From Verrucomicrobiaceae bacterium (GTDB lineage Bacteria; Verrucomicrobiota; Verrucomicrobiia; Verrucomicrobiales; Verrucomicrobiaceae), in NCBI GenBank assembly GCA_016795365.1, contig JAEUHN010000039.1, positions 124,001 to 188,000 on the forward strand: 64,000 nt of DNA, read 5' to 3'. The position numbers and the translations under genes were made by a program. Position 1 is the first letter of the stretch; every line of letters begins with the position of its first letter. Positions 33,664-42,535 of this stretch are shown in pieces. The notes below the pieces were generated by a model, which was not told the DNA's origin, searched no databases, and saw only the letters and a program-made list of their open reading frames with translations.

Positions 33664-33678
33664 AACAGTGACACTGTT
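33664..33678. promoter_or_regulatory. Palindrome in the AT-rich gap; candidate operator or short terminator
   Basis: AACAGTG-A-CACTGTT is a perfect 15-base palindrome in the 65-bp gap 33633-33697, a rare AT-rich gap inside the locus. On the minus strand it is preceded by TTGAAC and followed by TGTAAT 19 bases later, which could be a promoter with an operator between its boxes. It is also followed by TTTTG, so a short terminator for the upstream gene is an alternative. Confidence 0.35.
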
Positions 33679-33697
33679 CAAATAAGAACATTGCTGA

Positions 33698-34735
33698 TTA
33701 ACGCCATTCTGTGCAATCGCTGGAATCGCAGGCCTTGAGAATCGAAACAAGCCGGTCGCGGTAAGTATTCTTCCCATCTAGGCACACCCGCTGGCGCACA
33801 TTTTCTGCCATCAAACGCCGTCTTTCAGGCTGAGCGAGGAGTTCGCCCGCTACCGAAGCGAGGTCATCCATGGTGGAGAAGTATCGCACGCACTCGCCAT
33901 CGGGGCCAAAGATCTCGCGGTGCTCCCCGGTGTCTTCCACGACCAGACACCCGCCCACAGCAGGCAACTCAAAGCTCCGCATTGAGTGGCCATCGCGGTT
34001 GGCCTGGCGCACGAGGCAGAGATTCACCCCCGCACAGGCGACCAGCCTCCGGAACTCCACCGGCCCGGCATGGCCGCGTGCAAAGGCTTTCAGATCACTC
34101 ATGCGATCCCAGTAGCCGCCCCAGAGGCTGAGCTTGAACCCCCGATCACGCAGCGAACGCATCACCGCGGCCCGCTCAATGTCACCGCCGCCAATGAAGA
34201 GCACATCACTCGACCAGAGCGCTTGCTCCTCCAGTGTCATGGGCTCCGGCGGATGGTGAATCAGGGGTTCGTAGCCGAAGGGCAGGTAGTGAATCCGAGG
34301 TCCGCCGAGCGCTTCCAGCTCGGGGAAATTCGCGCGCCGCGGTGTGAAGATGTGATCGTAGCACGGCAACGCCTCCATGAACCACGAGGCCCGATGACGA
34401 GGATTCCATGGATCGTCCGTGAGGAAGTTCGCGAGCTTCATCCCCATCTCGCGCAAGGTGCGCATCACGCGGGCTTCCAGTGGAGCCTGACCAGTCGTCA
34501 GCACGATCTCGGGCCGATGCCGACGGCAGTAGTCGATCACATCTGCACCGAACGTCTTCATGCGCAGCGGGCGTCGCCCCGTGAGATGCCACACGGCCAT
34601 GCGCAACAGCCTTGGACCGGCGAAAGCGGCATTCGAATCCCGCAAGTCTGCATCAATGCCCAGCTCCTGGGCCGCCTTGATGAAATGCCCGCCCACGTGG
34701 GTGGCCTCGGGGATGCCAATGATCAGAAGCCTCAT
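33698..34735 (-). CDS. CgeB-like glycosyltransferase
   Basis: This 345-residue protein resembles the CgeB/glycosyltransferase 1_2 group: N-terminal LLIIGIPEATHVGGHF, a mid region with FTPRRANFPELEALGG (~145) and YLPFGYEP (~160), and the C-terminal element RSFELPAVGGCLVVED (~245) that defines the donor site of this group. It is likely a GT-B glycosyltransferase of the polysaccharide locus. It is followed on the transcript by the AT-rich gap with a palindrome. Confidence 0.82.
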   Translation of the reverse strand: MRLLIIGIPEATHVGGHFIKAAQELGIDADLRDSNAAFAGPRLLRMAVWHLTGRRPLRMKTFGADVIDYCRRHRPEIVLTTGQAPLEARVMRTLREMGMKLANFLTDDPWNPRHRASWFMEALPCYDHIFTPRRANFPELEALGGPRIHYLPFGYEPLIHHPPEPMTLEEQALWSSDVLFIGGGDIERAAVMRSLRDRGFKLSLWGGYWDRMSDLKAFARGHAGPVEFRRLVACAGVNLCLVRQANRDGHSMRSFELPAVGGCLVVEDTGEHREIFGPDGECVRYFSTMDDLASVAGELLAQPERRRLMAENVRQRVCLDGKNTYRDRLVSILKACDSSDCTEWR

Positions 34736-34750
34736 CGTCGTAATCTTTTC

Positions 34751-35929
34751 TTATGCCGGGCGCACCGCCTGCCAGGCTGCCTGCAAGCCCGCGGCAGCCT
34801 GAGCCACCGAATACTTTTCCACACGCGCACGGCAAACATCCGCAAGGCCCGCGTCTCCGACCCGTGCCACCAAAGCAGTTAGCGCGCGGGCAAGGTCTTC
34901 CGCATCGCCCGGGGCGCAGACTTCACCGGTCTCCCCAGGAATTACGAGGTCAGGCTGGCTCCCCACGGTGGTGGACACGATGCAGGGCAACCCATGGAGC
35001 ATCGCTTCATTCACGACGAGACCCCAGGTTTCCTCCGCACGACTCGGCAGAGCGAGGAGATCAGCCGCATGATAGAAGGCACTGAGCGCGGACTGATTCT
35101 GAAAGCCCGCAAACGTCACGGGCACACCGGACTCCTGCTCGCACTCGCGCTGAACCGATTCACGCAGCGCCCCGTCGCCGAGGAAAAGCAGATGCACGCG
35201 ATCACGCATCGACGCTGGCAGCTTGCGCACCGCGTGAGGAATCAAATCGACGCCCTTGCGCTCGGAGAGCTTGCCCGAGAACAACACGACCACCGCGTCC
35301 TCTCGAATCCCAAATCGTTCCCTCGTTGCGCGCCGGAGAGAGTCGCGGCTGGCGGCATCTGACTGGAAGGTGCTGGCATCAATGCAGTAGGGTGAGAAGA
35401 ACAGTTTCGATTCTGGCACGCCGCGCTGGCGATAATGCTCCCGCGAGTGATGGCCGAGGTAAAGCAAGGCCGCGCAACGACGGTAGAGAAGGCGCAATGA
35501 GGTATCGCGCAGCAGTCGTTTCAGCCAGTGACGACGCCTTGCCACGTCGGAGGTCTCTCCGCGAAACAGGACGGGCACTCGCCGCTTCGACGCCCAGCGC
35601 AGACCCGCGCGATCCAGAGGATGCGTGTAGCCCAGTGACAGCAGCGCCTGCGGAGCGAGCGCATCGAGTGCCGCGTCCAGTCCATCAGCTTTCACTTCAT
35701 CGTAATTGCCCGCACCGCCCTCGCTCACGCGACTGAGGAAGTCGTGGCTCACACCGCCCAGCAGATCCGTATCCCAGGCGAAGCTGGCACCGAACTCCTT
35801 ATCCTTGTAACCCGCCACACTGAAGTCCCCGCCATACACGACATGCATCGGCAGTGCCATCTTCTGGACGGCGTGGCGATAGACCGGCGCGTGGTATTGC
35901 ACCGGGTGCGTTTCAACGACGGCGATCAA
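34751..35929 (-). CDS. Glycosyltransferase family 4
   Basis: This 392-residue GT-B enzyme has a donor domain VVLFSGKLSERKGVDLIPHA (~225) and an E-x7-E segment (LALPSRAEETWGLVVNEAML, ~290). The start is taken as TTG 35929. It overlaps the TGA of the upstream methyltransferase (TTGA), matches the overlap style of this locus, and places the first strand (IAVVETHPVQYHAP) at the N-terminus. A start at 35992 would run 67 bases into the neighbour. Confidence 0.85.
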   Translation of the reverse strand: MIAVVETHPVQYHAPVYRHAVQKMALPMHVVYGGDFSVAGYKDKEFGASFAWDTDLLGGVSHDFLSRVSEGGAGNYDEVKADGLDAALDALAPQALLSLGYTHPLDRAGLRWASKRRVPVLFRGETSDVARRRHWLKRLLRDTSLRLLYRRCAALLYLGHHSREHYRQRGVPESKLFFSPYCIDASTFQSDAASRDSLRRATRERFGIREDAVVVLFSGKLSERKGVDLIPHAVRKLPASMRDRVHLLFLGDGALRESVQRECEQESGVPVTFAGFQNQSALSAFYHAADLLALPSRAEETWGLVVNEAMLHGLPCIVSTTVGSQPDLVIPGETGEVCAPGDAEDLARALTALVARVGDAGLADVCRARVEKYSVAQAAAGLQAAWQAVRPA

Positions 35930-36597
35930 GCAGCGGCAGGTTTGCGTCCTTCGATCAGCAGGGTGTGAGGACAGTCCTCTGTGGACTCCCATTCCTTGCT
36001 CAAGAGTGCCTGGTCAATGAACTGCGGGATGCCCGTGTCCTTGCACGGCTGGCGCACCACGAGATCGACGAACCCGGCCTCGCTCAGGAGTTCTTCGAGG
36101 AAGGAAAAGGTGAGAATGGTGAGATGCTCCTGCCGACAGAAGATGAAGTTCTCAAAGCGTCCGCCGAGGCTCTTGCGCTTGTCCGGGAAGTCGCTGAACC
36201 ACGCCGAATCACCCTCGACGAACTTGCGGATTGCGGAATCGCCATTGGGACCGCCAATGCGAAACACACCGCCCGGCTTGAGCGCGCGGAACATCTCAGC
36301 GAAGTGCCCGGGAAGATCCGGCAGATGCTCGATGACATGGTGCGAGTAAATCACATCGACAGTGCCATCACGGAAAGGCAGCGGGTAGCGGAGGTCTGCC
36401 CACACATCGCACTTCCCGGTGAACATGTTGGCATCCACGTTCACCCATCCATCGAGGTAGTTCGATTGACCGGGACCAAGGTGGACCTTCACAGTGCCCT
36501 CGGAGGGTGCGCGGAAGGCACGATAGAACACGCCGTTCAATCGCATCAGCGGTCCGCAGAGCGAGTAGAACATTTGTTTGTGATCACGCTTCATCAT
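35926..36597 (-). CDS. SAM-dependent methyltransferase
   Basis: This 223-residue protein has the class I fold of the methyltransferase-11 group. HLGPGQSNYLDGWVNVDANM (~39-58) combines motif I with the bound-nucleoside loop, and VIYSHHVIEHLPD (~83) and LKPGGVFRIGGPN (~105) are typical later motifs. It overlaps both neighbours by 4 bases. A similar gene is at 44455-45153. A glycan or lipid-linked sugar is the presumed acceptor. Confidence 0.82.
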   Translation of the reverse strand: MMKRDHKQMFYSLCGPLMRLNGVFYRAFRAPSEGTVKVHLGPGQSNYLDGWVNVDANMFTGKCDVWADLRYPLPFRDGTVDVIYSHHVIEHLPDLPGHFAEMFRALKPGGVFRIGGPNGDSAIRKFVEGDSAWFSDFPDKRKSLGGRFENFIFCRQEHLTILTFSFLEELLSEAGFVDLVVRQPCKDTGIPQFIDQALLSKEWESTEDCPHTLLIEGRKPAAA

Positions 36598-38699
36598 AGG
36601 CTCGTCGGGTGGGGCTGAGGTTGGTGGGGAGAGGTGTGCAGATAGTCAAAGAGAGGCTGGAACTGGGCTTCGTAGTTCCAGGTCGTGGACACGAGTTCCA
36701 TGCCGCGACGGCCCATCGCACGGACTTCATCGCGATGCGTGGCCATCCAATCCAGGAGCCTGCTCAACTCTTCGGTGCTGGATGCCTCGCACGCCTTGGC
36801 ACAGCCCTGGGAAACATACATCTTCTCCCACTCAGGATCGTGGGGCACGATGATCGCCAGTCCCTGGGACAGGTAATCAAAGGGCTTGTTCGATGCTCCG
36901 GGCATGTGCTGCATATTGATGTCATCCGGGTGAATGCGCAGGAGTGACATGCCCACATCGTGCTCAGCTGTTCTTGGCAGCAACTCGAATCGGCTCATGC
37001 TGCCCAGGTAACTGAAACGATCCCCCACGCCCAGGCGCACAGCTTCGTGCCTCAGTTTGTCCGTGTAACCTAATGTGCCCGAAACCTCGTAACCGATGAG
37101 GCACAAGCAGACACTCTCACGGCACTGTGCCAGCGCATGAATGAAGGACAACGGGAAGCGATCTGGAACGATGGAACCGTGATACACCACACGCAGCGGC
37201 TCGGAGTCCGGGCGCACGCCCTGTGCCTGAGGCACATCGTGAACGGTCGGACAGTTCCAAACGCAGAACGTCTGGCCGCGAGGCTGGAGGTCCTTCACAA
37301 AGGCCTTCAACCGCTGCTCATTCGGCAGCACGATCGCATCAGCATCCATGCCCAGCTTGCGCCGACAGCGATCCGCATAACGAGCAAACCCGGTGTTGAT
37401 CGCTCCCTTCAAGGGCAAGGGCGTGTCGTGCTCGTGATACACCACTCGCGCCCCTGACATCCTGCGAGCGAACCTCGCCGGGTTGGCGGAAAGCGCATCG
37501 GATGCATAAATCCAGTCGGGCTTGAACTTCCACGCACGCCAGCCCGCGCCCAGGATGAATCGCAGGTAGTGAAGCTTCTGCCGGAAGCCCGGCGGGCACC
37601 AATCCACCTGATGAACGCGGATTCGCGGATAGGGCGGGAAGGCCAGCGGCGCCGCCCCTCGACCCGACACTCCGTAGAACTCGACCTCCCACCCTGCGGA
37701 CGCCAGAATCTGCGAGCTGTGCTGGAGCGGAGGATAGGCCGCCGGGTTCGTGTATTGAACGTAGAGGATGCGCCGCGACCGCTCGGCCGGCTCCACCTTG
37801 ATCGAGTTCTCTTCAGCGCGCAGCGACCAGCGCCGCGCGGGCGTGCTTCGATGCTTCCAGATGTCGCGGAAGCGATAGCGATGCACATGTTTCTCGTGCT
37901 CCGCACAAAAAGCAAAACTGCTCGCCAGAGCGCCCAGCATCATACCCAGCCGCTCGGGAGTGTAGTGATTCACCACATGCCGGATCGATCGCAACCAGCC
38001 CCAAGGCTGGAACCATCGAGGGTAGCGCAGGTAAGCGAGTAGCACCTCGTTGCGAATCCAGGGCAGCGTGCTGTGCTCATTGTCCGCATACGGACGATCG
38101 TGCCAGGCTCGCAACCATGGGCAGTGCATCACGAGATAGCCTGCGGCGTGAACTTGAAGCGACAAGTCCACCTCCTCGACTCCATAGGCCTTGGCCACGG
38201 GCACATAGCCCGGCACTTTCAAATACACGCTCATGCGAGTGATCGACGCACTGCCTTCAAAGGAAACTCCTTCACTCACTTCGGGCAGCCTTGGCAGGAC
38301 GGGCTTCTCACGAAGGTAAACGGCGGGCGAGATCACGCCTGCTTGCGGAAAGGCCTCCATGATCGCCAGGGCCTGCTGGAAGTAATCAGCATCCAGCGGC
38401 CAGGAATCATCATCGAAGCTGCAAACGATCTCGCACTTCGCCTGGCGAAACAACGCGTCACGTCCGCCACCTGGCCCCAGGTTCGCGCTGCTGTGAAACA
38501 GCCGAACGGGCACTGGCGTGTCCGCACTAAAGTCTCGCGTGGGCTGCCAGCCACCATCGAAGTGAATCAGCACCTCTTCCGGCAGAGGCCGGCAGGCAAA
38601 GATTCGCTCCAGTGTTTTCGCTAGTCCTGTCTCGTTTCGATACGCCGGAATGGCCACAGAGACGGGCACAGTCGGCAGGGGTGGGGTTTCAGAAATCAC
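36594..38699 (-). CDS. Bifunctional glycosyltransferase, GT2-GT4 fusion
   Basis: This 701-residue protein joins two transferases. Residues 1-~260 form a GT-A domain (VSVAIPAYRNETGLAKTL, CSFDDDSWPLD at ~90, YGVEEVDLSLQVHAAGY at ~170). After a linker, residues ~312-690 form a GT-B domain (RRILYVQYTNPAAYPP, VVYHGSIVPDRFPLSF at ~505, and a late PFDYLSQGLAIIVP). One chain could add two consecutive sugars. No internal start or composition break suggests a false joining. It overlaps the methyltransferase gene by 4 bases. Confidence 0.85.
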   Translation of the reverse strand: MISETPPLPTVPVSVAIPAYRNETGLAKTLERIFACRPLPEEVLIHFDGGWQPTRDFSADTPVPVRLFHSSANLGPGGGRDALFRQAKCEIVCSFDDDSWPLDADYFQQALAIMEAFPQAGVISPAVYLREKPVLPRLPEVSEGVSFEGSASITRMSVYLKVPGYVPVAKAYGVEEVDLSLQVHAAGYLVMHCPWLRAWHDRPYADNEHSTLPWIRNEVLLAYLRYPRWFQPWGWLRSIRHVVNHYTPERLGMMLGALASSFAFCAEHEKHVHRYRFRDIWKHRSTPARRWSLRAEENSIKVEPAERSRRILYVQYTNPAAYPPLQHSSQILASAGWEVEFYGVSGRGAAPLAFPPYPRIRVHQVDWCPPGFRQKLHYLRFILGAGWRAWKFKPDWIYASDALSANPARFARRMSGARVVYHEHDTPLPLKGAINTGFARYADRCRRKLGMDADAIVLPNEQRLKAFVKDLQPRGQTFCVWNCPTVHDVPQAQGVRPDSEPLRVVYHGSIVPDRFPLSFIHALAQCRESVCLCLIGYEVSGTLGYTDKLRHEAVRLGVGDRFSYLGSMSRFELLPRTAEHDVGMSLLRIHPDDINMQHMPGASNKPFDYLSQGLAIIVPHDPEWEKMYVSQGCAKACEASSTEELSRLLDWMATHRDEVRAMGRRGMELVSTTWNYEAQFQPLFDYLHTSPHQPQPHPTSL

Positions 38700-38720
38700 A
38701 ATGAATCACTCGCCTCTCAA

Positions 38721-39521
38721 TCATCCGCCCAGGCGTCGGGCCATGCCCTGGGCACTTCCTTGTTCCTCAACGATCAGACCTGCCGGGATCAGGTCGCGCT
38801 TCAATTCTGCAAAGCCGTAGTCGCCATGCATCTCGATCAAAATGAGGTCCACTCGCTTCAGCCATTCTGGCGAGCCGGAGAGCAGCATCTTCTCCGCTCC
38901 TTCGATGTCGATCTTCATCACATCAATGCGATCCACACCCTCCGCCGTGAGCACATCGGCCATCGTCACCACCCGCACGTCCACACCGTGCTCGCTCTCG
39001 CGCACGAGGCTCGCATTGTAGTTCTCGTTGGCCAGGCTCAGACGCATCGTGCCTGCCTGATCGGAAACCGCAGCTTCCCAGACCTTCGCTCGATCGCCCA
39101 GGCAACCAAGGTTATGCCGAAGCACCGCCGCCGTCTCCGGGTGTGGCTCCACCGCGATGATGCGTGCCTCAGGAAACTGCGCCGCCAGCGAGAGTGAAGC
39201 GAGACCCACATTCGCCCCGAGATCGACCACCACCTTCGGCTCGCCACGTAGCCACTCAGGCTTCACATGATAGACCTGATCGTTGAGCACTTCGTGGAAG
39301 ATGAACACGTCGCCACCCGAATCGCGCAACCGCAGAGAAGGGCGAAGCGAGCCAATCTTGACCGTGGCCTCAATGAGACGGGGCTGCTGGCCATTGCGCT
39401 TGTCGAAGTGGAACATCAGCGTCGCCCCAGCGAGCGTGAGCTTGTCCCTCAGTGTCGCCCCTGCCCGCAAGCAGAAGAGACATTCACGCAGGTATTCCAG
39501 GGCTCGGGTCAGGTATTTCAT
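38721..39521 (-). CDS. FkbM-family methyltransferase
   Basis: This 266-residue class I SAM enzyme has VVDLGANVGLASLSLAAQFP (~98-117), AVEPHPETAAVLRHN and the FkbM block RIDVMKIDIEGAEKMLLSG (~205). ATG 39521 is chosen because it leaves a 19-base gap to the upstream gene; the longer start at 39566 would overlap that gene and adds Cys-rich residues without homology. The likely target is a sugar hydroxyl. Confidence 0.85.
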   Translation of the reverse strand: MKYLTRALEYLRECLFCLRAGATLRDKLTLAGATLMFHFDKRNGQQPRLIEATVKIGSLRPSLRLRDSGGDVFIFHEVLNDQVYHVKPEWLRGEPKVVVDLGANVGLASLSLAAQFPEARIIAVEPHPETAAVLRHNLGCLGDRAKVWEAAVSDQAGTMRLSLANENYNASLVRESEHGVDVRVVTMADVLTAEGVDRIDVMKIDIEGAEKMLLSGSPEWLKRVDLILIEMHGDYGFAELKRDLIPAGLIVEEQGSAQGMARRLGG

Positions 39522-39540
39522 GGCAAACTTCACACATGCC

Positions 39541-41784
39541 TCAGGCACCAGGCAGCAGCTCTCCATAGACCGCCCTCACCTCTTCCGCCACCTCGCGCAT
39601 GGATCGCGGCGAACAAATGCCAGCCCGCAACTCAGGCAGCAGGTCCGGCTCTTTGACGAGACGGCACAAAGCCTGCGCCCAACCGCTAGCGGACTGTTGA
39701 GCCACCAGCAGCCCATCACGGCCATGCGTCACCCACTCGGCGATGCCACCGAGGTCCGACCCCACCACCGGCACGCCTGCTGCAAACGCCTCCAGCACCA
39801 CGAGCGGCCCCGTCTCCATCCATTGTGAAGGCACCAGCAAAGCGTCGTAGCCCTTCAACGTCTCGATCACTTCGGCAGCCCTCACAGGAGCACAAACCCT
39901 GGCACGCCTCTCGTGCTTCAGTCGATCCATGATCCCACGCACGTAGGGGCCTGGCACCGCATCGATCACGGTGTAGAGATCGACCTCCAGCTCGAGGTCG
40001 GGACACAGCGCCAGCGCGTCCAGGATAAGATGCACTCCCTTGTTCGGGTCGAGCCTGCCAAGAAAAATCAATCTGGGCACCCCGCTCGAAGAGACACGTC
40101 TGTCGCCACCGTCAGGAGCAGCCACTTGAGTCAATCCGTGCCTCACCTTGCGCACCTTGAACCGGGGCACGCCATTGCGTTGCAAAAGATGCTCGGTCCA
40201 GCCGCACAAAGCGATGATCCGGTCCATGCCTGCAAACCACTGCCGGACCAACGAATGGCGATGAGCCGTGAGAGGTCGGGAGCGCAACGGAAACTGCCAG
40301 CGCGCCTGGGCGGGCAATGCTCCGGCGCAAATCTGCGTCATTGGCGACAGCGCCGCCGAAGCCATCGCCACTGCCTTCGGAGTGTTGAGCGAATGCAAAT
40401 GACATGCCGCGCACAAGGTATCTCTCATCTCTCCTTCGCACGGCTCCGTGCCCCAGCGCATCAGCGTTCCTCGTCGGCAGCTCGCCGTCGGCGTGTGATA
40501 GGTGAAGACCGTTTTCAATCCCCTCCGTCGAGCTTCCTTGAGCAAGTGCAACGAGACGGCCGGACTGTGCGCATGGAAGTGAATCGCGTCGGGCTTCACC
40601 TCATCCAAGACACTGGCAAACGACCGCGCGGCCACCTCGTCACCTCCCACATTGATCGACTCGAATGTCGGTTGTGGATCGATCCCGAAGCGCCGCACCT
40701 GAATGCCATCGTAAGCGTAGGCCGCCTCTTTCTCGCCCGGTGCAGCCACGGTGTTATTGATCCCCATCGCGCTCAGTTCCCGGCAAAGTGCCGCCACATA
40801 CACCTCGGTGCCGCCACATTGATCCGGGAAGTAGCCGAACGGCACATGCATCACATGGGTGCCCGGCTTCAATGAAGGTGCCCGGCTCCGATCGACTCCG
40901 TCCAGCGCCTCGACATTGCTTCGCAGCAGTGCAGGCCACTCCTCAATCGCCCCAGGTGCTGCCGCACCCTCAAAAACACGCACGCGATCAGCCTCAGGGC
41001 GGCAGAAGTAATGCATGTGATCAGGATGATGAATCAGCACCGGATCACCCAAAAACCCGCCCCATTGGCTGAAGGTGCTGCCAGCCGAGCACACCAGCAG
41101 ACGACTGTCAGCCATCAGAATCAAATCAGCCAGTCCAGACCTTCCCGGCGTGTGCGTGACGTTCGGAAGGGCGAGCAATGGAGCCAGTTCGTGAGCACTT
41201 CCATCGCTGACGATCGTCACCGCAAGGTCAGATCCGTGGACCGCCCGGAGGTCTTCGATCCACTGGCGGAAGTAGTCCAGAGGCGTGCGCACGCCGCCCA
41301 CCTGGCTGAACTGCTCGTGCGCCTTCAAGGCCCTGAAGTCCCCCATGCGAATCTGGAGACAGATCATGGGCCGCACCACTGAGGCAATCTCACGCCGACG
41401 TGCTGCCGTGAGATGGCCGAACAACTCGCTGCGAATCAACTCCCGATGCTCACGCAATCCTTCGAAGCATCTGCTCCAGTGCGGCATCTCCGAGAACTCA
41501 TAGACCGTGGCATCACCCTGCAAAGGATCGTCCATCGCGGGCTCGCTCACCACCTTGGCCCGGCTGCGCTGACTCGCTGGCAGCTCGTTCCATGGCGTGA
41601 AGTAGTTCCAATAAATGCGCGCATCCTCTCCCTTCAGCAAAGCTCTCCATCGCGGCGTGCACCAGCCCGTCACCACCAGCGGCAACCCGTGCCGCCGCGC
41701 AAACACCAGCGCTCGCGCCCATACGAAGAGCTTGTTGCCCAGGCCCGAACTGGGCAGGCGTGCATGGACGTAGGGCCGAACCAC
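39541..41784 (-). CDS. Fusion of GT11-like fucosyltransferase and GT4 glycosyltransferase
   Basis: This 747-residue protein has an N-terminal part (~1-300) resembling alpha-1,2-fucosyltransferases of GT11: SSGLGNKLFVWARALVFARR near the start and ICLQIRMGDF (~145), a variant of the HxRRxDF donor motif. The second part (~308-745) is a GT-B transferase with CGGTEVYVAALCREL (~322), LIFLGRLDPNKGVHLIL (~565) and VPSQWMETGPLVVLEAFAAG (~650). The middle has a Cys-rich insert (~450-475). The chain is continuous with no sign of a sequencing join. It could add a deoxyhexose and a second sugar in turn; substrates are inferred only. Confidence 0.8.
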   Translation of the reverse strand: MVRPYVHARLPSSGLGNKLFVWARALVFARRHGLPLVVTGWCTPRWRALLKGEDARIYWNYFTPWNELPASQRSRAKVVSEPAMDDPLQGDATVYEFSEMPHWSRCFEGLREHRELIRSELFGHLTAARRREIASVVRPMICLQIRMGDFRALKAHEQFSQVGGVRTPLDYFRQWIEDLRAVHGSDLAVTIVSDGSAHELAPLLALPNVTHTPGRSGLADLILMADSRLLVCSAGSTFSQWGGFLGDPVLIHHPDHMHYFCRPEADRVRVFEGAAAPGAIEEWPALLRSNVEALDGVDRSRAPSLKPGTHVMHVPFGYFPDQCGGTEVYVAALCRELSAMGINNTVAAPGEKEAAYAYDGIQVRRFGIDPQPTFESINVGGDEVAARSFASVLDEVKPDAIHFHAHSPAVSLHLLKEARRRGLKTVFTYHTPTASCRRGTLMRWGTEPCEGEMRDTLCAACHLHSLNTPKAVAMASAALSPMTQICAGALPAQARWQFPLRSRPLTAHRHSLVRQWFAGMDRIIALCGWTEHLLQRNGVPRFKVRKVRHGLTQVAAPDGGDRRVSSSGVPRLIFLGRLDPNKGVHLILDALALCPDLELEVDLYTVIDAVPGPYVRGIMDRLKHERRARVCAPVRAAEVIETLKGYDALLVPSQWMETGPLVVLEAFAAGVPVVGSDLGGIAEWVTHGRDGLLVAQQSASGWAQALCRLVKEPDLLPELRAGICSPRSMREVAEEVRAVYGELLPGA

Positions 41785-41788
41785 GGAA

Positions 41789-42502
41789 TCAGTAAAGCAG
41801 GGACCGGATCGAATCGAAGGGCAGGCGCTCGCAGTCCTTCGCCATCGAATGGTCTTTGGGCAGCACGAAGATGACGTCGCTCTCCATCCACACCCACGGC
41901 GGCTGCGGCAGCCGATCGAGGTAGTCCTTCAGTTCCTGCAGCGTCGGATACCCATCTTCCTGCCCAAACAGGCGAGCATCGTCGATAAGGATGACGAAGG
42001 GATGCCGCGTCTGCGCGAACACCGTGTCCAGTTCCGCGAAGATTGGGCACACGGCTTCACCCATGCCGGTGAGACCTCCTGAGTAGTGCCCGTCCAGCCA
42101 GTAGATCACCGGTTTGTCGATCTGCGGAACGATCTCCTTCAAGGCATGACGCGAGTCGGCTTCGACGATGGACACCTGGGGGATCGACTTGAACCGCTCT
42201 CTCGCCAGTTCAGCCAACGGCGGATGCACCTCCACGGACCACACCTTGTCAAAGAGGTGCCGCAACTGCCACGGCGTGTCCCCCATGTAAGTGCCGGTCT
42301 CCACCAGAATCTTCGAGCCGCTGCGGGCCGCCAGGCGAGCGATCAGCCCGCGCTTCAAAAGGTAGGGCAATGGCAGCTTCTGACCTTCACGGAAAATCGA
42401 GGGCAGGTAGAAGAACGCGATGCGCAGGCGCTCGACGAGGGACACCGCCCACGGAAACCACGAGCAGATCAGGTTACGGATTCGAATCGTTCGGTAAGTC
42501 AT
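41789..42502 (-). CDS. SAM-dependent methyltransferase-like protein
   Basis: This 237-residue protein has ILVETGTYMGDTPWQLRHLF (~65-84) in place of a classical motif I, then WSVEVHPPLAELARERF and IYWLDGHYSGGLTG (~135). The pattern fits the methyltransferase-24/cephalosporin-hydroxylase-like group of class I enzymes. An amphipathic N-terminus could associate with the membrane. It lies 4 bases before the fucosyltransferase fusion on the transcript. Confidence 0.7.
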   Translation of the reverse strand: MTYRTIRIRNLICSWFPWAVSLVERLRIAFFYLPSIFREGQKLPLPYLLKRGLIARLAARSGSKILVETGTYMGDTPWQLRHLFDKVWSVEVHPPLAELARERFKSIPQVSIVEADSRHALKEIVPQIDKPVIYWLDGHYSGGLTGMGEAVCPIFAELDTVFAQTRHPFVILIDDARLFGQEDGYPTLQELKDYLDRLPQPPWVWMESDVIFVLPKDHSMAKDCERLPFDSIRSLLY

Positions 42503-42535
42503 AGCCAGAAGTCACAAAGAGGTCGCTATCAGCGC

